NCBI RefSeq assembly: GCF_018139685.1
Contig: NZ_JAGSPN010000004.1
Location: 62,001 to 126,000, forward strand
Direction: 5' to 3'
Source: Cognatundibacterium luofuense
GTDB lineage: Bacteria > Pseudomonadota > Gammaproteobacteria > Burkholderiales > Burkholderiaceae_D
DNA length: 64,000 nt
Part shown: in pieces, positions 1-6,394 of the stretch
Layout: each line of letters starts with the position of its first letter
Numbering within the stretch: position 1 is the first letter of the stretch
Notes under the pieces: generated by a model
What the model was told of the DNA's origin: nothing
The model's input: the letters and a program-made list of their open reading frames with translations, nothing else
Databases searched by the model: none
Made by a program: the position numbers and the translations under genes

Positions 1-206
1 TCGGTTTGCAGGTCAGCGATGCAGCGCTGCTGAAAATCGCCGAAGCCGGTTTCGATCCTGTGTACGGTGCGCGTCCGCTGAAACGGGCGATTCAGCAGGA
101 AATCGAAAATGTGTTGTCGCGTAGTTTGCTGAAAGGCGAATTTGCAGCGAAAGATACGATTCGTATCGATGTGCAGGACGGCGCACTGCATTTCAGCAAG
201 GCGTAA
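1..206 (+). CDS. clpB: ClpB disaggregase, C-terminal end (5' truncated)
   Basis: Only the last ~68 codons are present; the reading frame enters from the left edge. The visible part carries the ClpB/Hsp100 C-terminal small-domain signature GFDPVYGARPLKRAIQQEIEN, close to the E. coli ClpB ending. ClpB is a hexameric cytoplasmic AAA+ ATPase that resolubilises aggregated proteins together with DnaK. The gene ends at TAA and is followed by a strong intrinsic terminator about 60 bases downstream, so it is the end of its transcript. Identity is secure; its start, Walker motifs and promoter lie outside the window. Confidence 0.93.
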   Translation, partial: GLQVSDAALLKIAEAGFDPVYGARPLKRAIQQEIENVLSRSLLKGEFAAKDTIRIDVQDGALHFSKA

Positions 207-264
207 GTTTCGCGGCGTACAATGCACGCGTGGCCTGAAAACAGGCCGGAAAGAAAGCAAGTTG

Positions 265-293
265 GGGCGGCAAGCAATTGTCGCCCTTTTTTT
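265..293 (+). terminator. Intrinsic terminator after clpB
   Basis: A 9-bp stem (GGGCGGCAA / TTGTCGCCC, one G-T wobble) closes a GCAA tetraloop and is followed directly by seven T residues. This is a textbook rho-independent terminator on the plus strand, about 60 bases after the clpB stop. Confidence 0.85.
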
Positions 294-413
294 GTCTGTA
301 CGGACTCAGAAGGGCAGAGCAGCGCAGTGGTGCGGTAGCTGTCTGGCATGGTAGTGCGCTGGTCGGACAGCACCGGATGGCAGATAAAAACTCCGGAAAA
401 TCAGACAGGATTG

Positions 414-492
414 TGCAGAAACCCGCATTTGCATTTTGCGGAGCGCCGGACTTTCTGCCGACGACCGCCGGATTGGTGTGCTGGAATCCGCA
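414..492 (-). repeat. 79-bp intergenic repeat, copy A
   Basis: Read on the minus strand this is 79 bases, starting TGCGGATTCC and ending TTTCTGCA. It contains the exact 19-base core GGCGGTCGTCGGCAGAAAG at element positions 24-42. The ends form an imperfect inverted repeat (TGCGGA / TGCAGA). It lies between clpB and the ABM-domain gene. Related copies: 3523-3601, 4727-4805, 38644-38722, 43805-43883, 61428-61506 and 61667-61745. Confidence 0.9.
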
Positions 493-545
493 TTCAGGCT
501 AAAAACAGCCGTTTTGGAGGACTTGCGGTGCTCTCAGGCGAAGAC

Positions 546-600
546 CTAAGCAATCACTAAGCAATCGTTAAACAATCGCTAAGGAACCGCTGCAGAAGCG
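546..600. repeat. Short 11-bp tandem repeat
   Basis: Consecutive 11-base units CTAAGCAATCA, CTAAGCAATCG, TTAAACAATCG and CTAAGGAACCG occupy 546-589. A further decayed unit follows at 590-600. There is no associated gene; it is probably slippage-generated intergenic sequence. Confidence 0.6.
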
Positions 601-622
601 GCAACGAAGCGATCAAAGTCCG

Positions 623-916
623 TTAGCGATGATGACTGCAAGTCTCCACGGCGATGCTCAGTATCTGCCCTTCGGTTTCGGCACGGAATTGCGCGAGGCT
701 GCTGCCTTCCATATGCGTTTCCATCGCTTGCTGGCTGGCATACAGTTCAAACAGGATGATGCTGTCCGCCTTGTCATTCGGCGTCATGATTTCAAATTGC
801 AGCGTTCCCGGCTCAGTCTGCAGACTGCGCACACGGTGTTGCACCAGCGCTTGCACAATCGCAGCGCGGTGTTCAGGCAGACAGGTAAAGGTCACGGACA
901 GGGCGATACTGGACAT
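623..916 (-). CDS. ABM-domain (quinol monooxygenase-like) protein
   Basis: This 97-residue protein has the antibiotic biosynthesis monooxygenase (ABM) dimeric alpha/beta-barrel pattern: an N-terminal beta strand (IALSVTFTCLPEH), EPGTLQFEI in the middle and a later FELYASQQAMETHMEGS stretch. Family members include YgiN-type quinol monooxygenases, which oxidise quinols or small aromatics without a cofactor, but many have no known substrate. The ATG at 916 is preferred over an in-frame TTG at 928. No clear Shine-Dalgarno is seen. It stands alone between clpB and an AraC regulator, so context does not indicate a substrate. Confidence 0.8.
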   Translation of the reverse strand: MSSIALSVTFTCLPEHRAAIVQALVQHRVRSLQTEPGTLQFEIMTPNDKADSIILFELYASQQAMETHMEGSSLAQFRAETEGQILSIAVETCSHHR

Positions 917-1018
917 GGTGATAAGCAATCAGAGTAAATCGATGCCTTTCATTGTAAAGATGGAAATTAAAATAGGCTTGATATATTGCTTACGTCACCA
1001 TTGTGATGCTGGCGAAAG

Positions 1019-1864
1019 TTACGATGACGAGGATGACGCGGATTGCACCTGCAGACCATTCGCATCCGACGCGCTGGTTTGATGACCACTGAAAAACACT
1101 CCCGGCGGCACGCCCAGCGCCTTGCGGAACATGGCACTGAATGCAGACTGACTGGCATAACCAAGTTCCGCTGCCACCCGCGACAAGGGCAGGCCTTGCG
1201 CCACCAGCGGCACTGCCAGACTCAGGCGCATTTGCTGCCGCCACTGCACAAAACTCATGTGCAATTCTTTTTCAAACAAGCGGTTCAGCGTGCGGGCAGA
1301 AGCACCGGCGTGGCGGGCAACAACTTCCAGTGAGTCCGCATCCGCCGGATGTGCGATCAGCCAGTCGCAGGCGGCGCGTAAGCGCTTTTCTGATGGCATC
1401 GGCAAATGTACCGGTATGGCAGGCGCTGCCTGAATTTCATCGCACAATACCGCGCTGATCCGCAATTCACGCTCGCAAGTGGCTGACGGATCCAGTTGCT
1501 CCATTCGTGCAATCAATTCTTTGATTAACGGACATATTTCTAAGACTACACAGTTAGTACCAGGGCGCGGATTATGCGACGCATCAATGTGTAATACCCG
1601 TAAGCGGGCAGTACTGAGGGTAGTCACTTCATGCGGAATGCCGGGCGGTATCCAGATCGCCCGCTGTGGTGGCACGAACCAGACTTGTCCACCCGCCGTG
1701 ACTTGCAGCATGCCTTGCGGCGAGTAGGTCAGTTGCGCCCACGGATGGCTGTGCGGTGCCAGCTTTTCCCCCTGATTCAGATTGCGGGCAATCAGCCGCA
1801 CGGGATGCTGCTGATCCGGCTGGTAGGGTGAGGTGCTGGTGTCGGTCAGTACCGGTACAGGCAT
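1019..1864 (-). CDS. AraC-family regulator with N-terminal cupin domain
   Basis: This 281-residue regulator begins with a cupin-type sensing domain (about residues 20-110, with HSHPWAQLTY and IPPGIPHEV). It ends with an AraC DNA-binding domain of two helix-turn-helices (about 170-265; SLEVVARHAGASARTLNRLF, then LSRVAAELGYASQSAFSAMF). It closes with a low-complexity serine tail. An AAGGA Shine-Dalgarno precedes the ATG. It is divergent from the MFS transporter at 2224 and shares a 359-base control region with it, so control of that exporter is the simplest inference. The ligand cannot be read from sequence. Confidence 0.88.
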   Translation of the reverse strand: MPVPVLTDTSTSPYQPDQQHPVRLIARNLNQGEKLAPHSHPWAQLTYSPQGMLQVTAGGQVWFVPPQRAIWIPPGIPHEVTTLSTARLRVLHIDASHNPRPGTNCVVLEICPLIKELIARMEQLDPSATCERELRISAVLCDEIQAAPAIPVHLPMPSEKRLRAACDWLIAHPADADSLEVVARHAGASARTLNRLFEKELHMSFVQWRQQMRLSLAVPLVAQGLPLSRVAAELGYASQSAFSAMFRKALGVPPGVFFSGHQTSASDANGLQVQSASSSSS

Positions 1865-2223
1865 GCTGGTTTTCCTTTGCTGTCTGATGTGAATGGCTGC
1901 GGTTTGCTGTGTCAGACTGGGTTATGTGACTAAAGCGACTAATGTGACCAATGCGGCTAACACAGTCGCCACATGCCGCTTACCGGCCTGAGTATTTGCG
2001 GGAACAAGGCAGCACCCTTGATGCGATTACATAGCCTTGTCGGTGTAAGCCAGTTTGCAGGCGATTTGCTTTGACGTAAATTCAATAAAAGATGTCAGTT
2101 TAACTGAAATGCGCCAAATCGCTTTTCATTACACTGACGGTGTTGCGCAACACTGGGTTTATTTTGCCGGAAACGGCATAAACGCTATCCGCAAGCGATA
2201 GCAGACAGAATAAGGAGTCTGGA
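1865..2223. promoter_or_regulatory. Divergent control region between AraC regulator and MFS exporter
   Basis: The 359-base spacer holds three inverted repeats close to the MFS gene. They are a perfect 14-base palindrome GTGTTGCGCAACAC (2140-2153), a TGCCG-GAAA-CGGCA hairpin (2165-2178) and GCTATC-N7-GATAGC (2184-2202). A TTGACG hexamer at 2071-2076 is a possible -35, but no convincing -10 sits at standard spacing. The MFS start has an AAGGAG Shine-Dalgarno. The palindrome is a reasonable regulator-site candidate; this is inference. Confidence 0.5.
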
Positions 2224-3450
2224 ATGACGACAGCACAGGCAATGCCTGCCGTGCCGGTCCGGCAGGATGCACTGGTGATTGCACTGGTGGGACTGGCACA
2301 CAGTATTTCCCATTTTTTTCATTTGATACTCGCGCCTTTATTCCCGTGGATTAAGGCGGAGTTTGGTCTCAGCTACGCAGAACTCGGCATGCTGATGACT
2401 GCGTTTTTTGTGGTATCCGGCATTGGTCAGGCATCTTCCGGCTTTGTGGTGGATAAACTCGGCGCGCGCACCGTGCTGTTTTTCGGCGTGTTTTGCCTGA
2501 TGTTGTCCGCCATTGTGTTATCAATGGCAAACGGCGTTTGGATGCTGGCTGCCGGTGCGGTCATCGCCGGTGTCGGCAACAGCGTGTTCCATCCGGCGGA
2601 TTATTCGCTGCTGAACCAGAAAGTGTCGCATCCGCGTTTAGCCTACGCATTTTCCGTTCACGGCTTAACCGGCAATCTGGGCTGGGCCTGCGCACCGGTG
2701 TTTCTGGTTGGTATTGCACAAATTGCCGGCTGGCGTAGTGCTTTGTTGTCTGCTGCCGTTTTACCGGCATTGGTGCTGTGCCTGCTGTTTGCTTACCGCG
2801 AGGTATTGCACACCAAACCGGCGCAAAAAGCAGTGCAGGGCGCTAAAGGCGGCGGTCTGGATTTTCTGAAACTGCCTACGGTCTGGATGTGCTTTGCCTT
2901 CTTTTTTCTGACTGCAATGGCGCTGGGCGGCGTACACAGTTTTGCGGCAACCGCATTGCGTGAGCTGTACGGCATGTCGCTGAACGCAGCCACATCCGCA
3001 TATTCCGCCTTTATGCTGGCTTCCGCTTTCGGCATGTTCGCCGGTGGGGTACTGGCCGCCCGTGGCGGCAAACACGACCGCACCATCGCTATTGCCTTCG
3101 TCGGCTCTGCCGTGTTCGCACTGATACTGGCCACAGGCGCAGGCAACGGCGCGCTGGCACTGGCTTTGATGGCAGCTACCGGCTTCTGTACCGGCATCGC
3201 CGGACCATCGCGTGACCTGATGATCCGCGCCGCCGCACCGGCAAACGCCACCGGCCGCGTGTACGGCATCGTGTATTCCGGTCTGGACAGCGGACTGGCC
3301 ATCGCACCGGTGTTATTCGGTGTTTTCATGGACCAGCACATGGTCGCATCGCTGTTCATCGGCGTCGCCATTTTTCAGGTACTCGCCATTGCCACCGCCG
3401 TCAACGTCGGCAACAACACCCGCGCCCGCCAACTGGCTGCACAAGCCTGA
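2224..3450 (+). CDS. MFS transporter, fosmidomycin-resistance-like
   Basis: This 408-residue inner-membrane protein has about twelve hydrophobic segments and the MFS loop 2-3 region (FVVDKLGARTVLFFG). The first membrane segments carry LAHSISHFFHLILAPLFPWI, with a histidine-rich SHFFH as in Fsr-type drug exporters. A charged central loop (REVLHTKPAQKAVQGAKGG) separates the two halves. It is divergently paired with a cupin-AraC regulator. Efflux of a small compound is the likely role; the substrate is unknown. Confidence 0.85.
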   Translation: MTTAQAMPAVPVRQDALVIALVGLAHSISHFFHLILAPLFPWIKAEFGLSYAELGMLMTAFFVVSGIGQASSGFVVDKLGARTVLFFGVFCLMLSAIVLSMANGVWMLAAGAVIAGVGNSVFHPADYSLLNQKVSHPRLAYAFSVHGLTGNLGWACAPVFLVGIAQIAGWRSALLSAAVLPALVLCLLFAYREVLHTKPAQKAVQGAKGGGLDFLKLPTVWMCFAFFFLTAMALGGVHSFAATALRELYGMSLNAATSAYSAFMLASAFGMFAGGVLAARGGKHDRTIAIAFVGSAVFALILATGAGNGALALALMAATGFCTGIAGPSRDLMIRAAAPANATGRVYGIVYSGLDSGLAIAPVLFGVFMDQHMVASLFIGVAIFQVLAIATAVNVGNNTRARQLAAQA

Positions 3451-3462
3451 TCACCACTGAAC

Positions 3463-3485
3463 CGCTGCTGAGCACTTCAGCAGCG
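3463..3485 (+). terminator. Hairpin after MFS gene, weak terminator
   Basis: CGCTGCTGA and TCAGCAGCG form a perfect 9-bp stem around a 5-base loop, 13 bases after the MFS stop. No T tract follows, so it may terminate weakly or protect the 3' end of the message. Confidence 0.45.
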
Positions 3486-3522
3486 CCTCTTCCACAGCTT
3501 TTCAGCCGGAATTCGCGTCAAA

Positions 3523-3601
3523 TGCGGATTCCGGCACACCGATCTGGCGGTCGTCGGCAGAAAATCTGGGTCTGCGAAAAAGACGGATGCGGAGATTGGC
3601 A
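3523..3601 (+). repeat. 79-bp intergenic repeat, copy B
   Basis: Same 79-base element in plus orientation, starting TGCGGATTCC. The core reads GGCGGTCGTCGGCAGAAAA (one change). The 3' end is diverged (ATTGGCA), so its terminal inverted repeat is poorer than in the other copies. Confidence 0.88.
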
Positions 3602-3954
3602 TACTTTTCTTTGCGAAAGCACTTAGCGAGAGTTGGCTGCGTACATGGGAAAAACCGGAATGCAAAAAAGTTTGTTTCCGATTAACGGACTATCGTTTTC
3701 GATAGCGTTGGTTGGGAAATGAAACGAGATGAAGGGGTATTGCGGTCTGCATCTCCGAATAAGGTGATTAGAGATGATGCGTCTTCAGGCTTAATTGATT
3801 TAACTGTTTTTTTGGGTTTTTTCTGGACTTTTTACATTCTCAATGTTGGAGCTAAGCGGCTTGACGCATCGTGATACGGAAGGTCATGGATGAAGTGATG
3901 GCCTGTTGTAGTAGGTCGCGGTGATTTCGCTCGAACGACGAGTTCGGCTTCATA

Positions 3955-4398
3955 CTAACCCTGCTTGTTAAATAATTTCTGACGAAGTTCGGAAATGACT
4001 TCATCGACATGCAGTTGCAAGTTTTCCCAATCTAATTCGTGCAGGGCTTTGCTCGCCACGGACCGTAGATCGTCCCAGCCTTCCAAGTGAAACATCTGAA
4101 AATCATCACAGCGGAAGGACTCTTCCGGAAGTTCATTGCATGCAAGCCAAACTGCGGCGAGAGCCTCCCTCAAAGATGGCGATAGATCAGGCGGGAACTC
4201 CTCCAAGAAGCTGGCTATGGGCAGCATCATCATTGACCACGTCTCACAGGCCGGACAATACGGAATCTGAGATGACTGAGTCTCTGCTGGTGCTTGCAAG
4301 AACTCGAGTGCCTTTATTAGTTCGCAAACCACTAGTAGCCGCCGGCGTTCATCGGTTGCATACCACGTCCAGAAGTGATCCGAGAAATCCTGTTCCAT
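3955..4398 (-). CDS. Unrecognised acidic cytoplasmic protein
   Basis: This 147-residue protein has no signal peptide or membrane segment, is rich in Glu, Asp, Leu and Trp, and looks all-helical. A CPACETW stretch near residue 50 is the only local feature; the single CxxC pair is not enough for a zinc-site claim. I do not recognise the family. Size, acidity and its lone position between two copies of the intergenic repeat, in sequence unlike its neighbours, would fit an orphan immunity-type or other accessory gene. That is speculation. The coding call rests on length and plausible composition. Confidence 0.55.
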   Translation of the reverse strand: MEQDFSDHFWTWYATDERRRLLVVCELIKALEFLQAPAETQSSQIPYCPACETWSMMMLPIASFLEEFPPDLSPSLREALAAVWLACNELPEESFRCDDFQMFHLEGWDDLRSVASKALHELDWENLQLHVDEVISELRQKLFNKQG

Positions 4399-4925
4399 GA
4401 GATGCCTAACGTGTGAGTTCAGCGGGCGCCACAGCTGACTTGCTGCAACGATGGGTTGTACAAAGTCGCTATGCGGAGAAGGCTAAACATATCGAATTCC
4501 GTATTTAAAAAAGCAATTCTATCTCAGACCTTCAGTTTGGTAGGTTTTCCTATATTGGATAGACGATGAACGAAGAATTGCCGCCGGAGTTTCAAGTTTC
4601 TCAAAACACACTTACGGCGCTTGCGACTTGCAGGGTTTTGGTCGAATGCCAAACAAATTTACTTTTTGGGGTTGCGAGCTGGGTGTTGCTTCGATATGCC
4701 CCAAAAACACCATTTTCCACCCCAAATGCGGATTCCCGCACACCGATCCGGCGGTCGTCGGCAGAAAGTCTGGTTGTCCGGAATGGGCTGATGACGATTT
4801 CTGCAACATCCCCAGCGTCTGCGGCAGCGCAAATTTGAGCTGATGCTCTGGCGTCGGATACGCCAACTTTCTGTAAATCATGGCAAACTGATGCGGGATC
4901 GTTAACTCAACCGCTAGGAGTAACC
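4399..4925. other. Intergenic region containing 79-bp repeat copy C
   Basis: About 525 bases between the unknown gene and rraA. Apart from repeat copy C (4727-4805) I see nothing assignable. An open frame at 4566-4838 runs through the repeat and has no homology I recognise. The rraA Shine-Dalgarno (TAGGAGTAACC) lies at its right end. Confidence 0.6.
4727..4805 (+). repeat. 79-bp intergenic repeat, copy C
   Basis: Plus-strand copy with the exact core GGCGGTCGTCGGCAGAAAG. It starts TGCGGATTCC and ends GATTTCTGCA, giving an imperfect terminal inverted repeat. As in most copies it is preceded by AAA. Confidence 0.9.
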
Positions 4926-5423
4926 ATGGATTTTCAGACCTGTGATTTGTGTGATGCTAATGAAGACCTGATTGCGCGCGGCATTGTGCGTGCGTTGCCG
5001 CCGGTGTTTCGTGATTACGGCGGGGTGCTGCGTTTTGCGGGGCAGGTGGTGACTTTGCGGCTGTTTGAAGATAACGGGCTGGTGCGTACTTTGCTGGAAA
5101 CGCCGGGGCATGGGCGTGTTTTGCTGATCGATGGCGGCGCCAGTCTGCGTTGTGCACTGGTGGGCGGCAATCTGGGCAAGCTGGCGGAGCAGAACGGCTG
5201 GTCCGGCATTGTGGTGCACGGTTGTGTGCGTGACAGTGCAGAACTGGCGGCTTGTGAAGTCGGCGTCAAAGCGCTCGGCACCATTCCTGTGCGCAGCATC
5301 AAACGCGGCGGTGGTTTGCAGGATGCGGTGGTACAAATCGACGGTGTGCGCGTCGCGCCGGGGGAATGGCTGTATGCGGATGAGGATGGCGTGATTGTGA
5401 GTAGTCAGCCTTTGCACAGCTGA
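4926..5423 (+). CDS. rraA: RraA-family protein (HMG/CHA aldolase or RNase E regulator)
   Basis: The 165 residues match the RraA fold, with [24 protein letters not shown] (about 78-101) as the family signature. The conserved Arg-Asp pair at the end of that motif binds substrate and metal in the 4-hydroxy-4-methyl-2-oxoglutarate/oxaloacetate aldolase branch. Proteobacterial members were first described as RNase E inhibitors, and sequence alone does not separate the two roles. Length is normal. TAGGAG sits 6 bases before the ATG. It is monocistronic, with a terminator just downstream. Confidence 0.88.
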   Translation: MDFQTCDLCDANEDLIARGIVRALPPVFRDYGGVLRFAGQVVTLRLFEDNGLVRTLLETPGHGRVLLIDGGASLRCALVGGNLGKLAEQNGWSGIVVHGCVRDSAELAACEVGVKALGTIPVRSIKRGGGLQDAVVQIDGVRVAPGEWLYADEDGVIVSSQPLHS

Positions 5424-5447
5424 GGAATTTTGTTTTCTGATGTTCAG

Positions 5448-5475
5448 CAGCCGGCATGTCCGGCTGTTTGTTTTT
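5448..5475 (+). terminator. Intrinsic terminator after rraA
   Basis: CAGCCGG-CATGT-CCGGCTG stem-loop followed by TTTGTTTTT, 25 bases after the rraA stop. Confidence 0.8.
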
Positions 5476-5557
5476 GTTGTCAGTGCATCATTGAAGCAGG
5501 TTGCCGCAAAGACAGTGTTCTTCATCCGCGCTACACTGCGGTTTTTCCTGATTTTCT

Positions 5558-6394
5558 ATGTCTGCGATGCCGGAATTTCTTACGCCAGCGATGCTGATTG
5601 ATACGCACTGCCATCTGGACGCTTCTGAGTTTGGCGATGAAGCGGCGCAGATCCGTGCGCAGGCGCAGCAGGGTGGTGTTGGGCAAGTGGTGATTCCGGC
5701 GGTGCATCGCAATACCTTCGCTCAGGCGGCGGAAATGGCGGCGCGTTTGCCGGGTTGCAGTTATGCGCTCGGGATTCATCCTATGTATGTGCCGGTGTCC
5801 GACGAGAGCGATATTGCGCTGTTACGCGAGCAAATTGCGCAGCGGCTGCCGCAGGATGCGCGGCTGGTGGCGGTTGGTGAAATCGGGCTGGATTATTTTG
5901 TACCTGCGTTGCGTGAAGCGCCGTTGGCAGAAAAGCAGGAATGGTTTTACCGCGAGCAGTTAAAAATCGCACGTGACTTTGATTTGCCGGTGCTGCTGCA
6001 TGTACGCAGATCGCAGGACCAGATTCTGAAACATTTACGCCGGATTCCGGTGCGCGGCGGCATCGCTCATGCATTCAATGGCAGCCATCATCAGGCCATG
6101 GAATTTATCAAACTCGGTTTTAAACTGGGCTTCGGCGGCACCATGACTTTTTCCGGTTCGCGCCAGATTCGCCGGCTGGCTGCCGAGTTGCCGCCGGAAT
6201 CCATCGTGCTCGAAACTGATGCGCCGGATATTCCGCCAGCGTGGTTGCATGGCCAGCGTAACAGTCCGGCAGAATTACCGCAGATTGCGCAGGTGCTGGC
6301 GGAATTGCGCGGCTGGACACCGGAAGAAACCGCCCGTATCACAACACAGAACGCGCTCGCCGCCATGCCACGGCTGGAGGCTTTACTGCGATGA
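5558..6394 (+). CDS. TatD-family metal-dependent hydrolase (DNase)
   Basis: This 278-residue TIM-barrel protein has the TatD metal ligands: DTHCHLD near the N-terminus, GEIGLDY in the middle (Glu ligand), LLHVRRS, GIAHAFNGS, and ETDAPDIPP near the end. TatD enzymes are Mg-dependent 3'-5' exonucleases or related hydrolases in the cytoplasm. The frame opens at 5558. The family usually starts right before the metal motif, so ATG 5591 (MLIDTHCHLD) is an alternative. The stop overlaps the comEC start as ATGA, so the two are translationally coupled. Confidence 0.9.
   Translation: MSAMPEFLTPAMLIDTHCHLDASEFGDEAAQIRAQAQQGGVGQVVIPAVHRNTFAQAAEMAARLPGCSYALGIHPMYVPVSDESDIALLREQIAQRLPQDARLVAVGEIGLDYFVPALREAPLAEKQEWFYREQLKIARDFDLPVLLHVRRSQDQILKHLRRIPVRGGIAHAFNGSHHQAMEFIKLGFKLGFGGTMTFSGSRQIRRLAAELPPESIVLETDAPDIPPAWLHGQRNSPAELPQIAQVLAELRGWTPEETARITTQNALAAMPRLEALLR

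Larger units (their letters stand above)
207..622. other. Intergenic region with terminator, 79-bp repeat and tandem repeat
   Basis: About 415 bases without a credible gene. It holds the clpB terminator, one copy of the 79-bp repeat family (414-492) and a short decaying 11-bp tandem repeat (546-600). Several short open frames here run straight through the repeat and are not supported as genes. Confidence 0.7.
3451..3954. other. Intergenic region with hairpins and 79-bp repeat
   Basis: About 500 bases without a supported gene. It holds a 9-bp inverted repeat just after the MFS stop (3463-3485) that lacks a T run, repeat copy B (3523-3601), and a CTATCG-TTTT-CGATAG hairpin (3690-3705). From about 3660 on the sequence is richer in A and T than the neighbouring genes. 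Confidence 0.6.

Noticed and set aside
278-502. Short plus frames after clpB
   Set aside because: They cross the terminator and repeat copy A; no ribosome site.
4566-4838. 90-residue plus frame between the unknown gene and rraA
   Set aside because: It reads through the 79-bp repeat, and the same translated segment recurs at other repeat copies. That makes it repeat-derived, not a gene.
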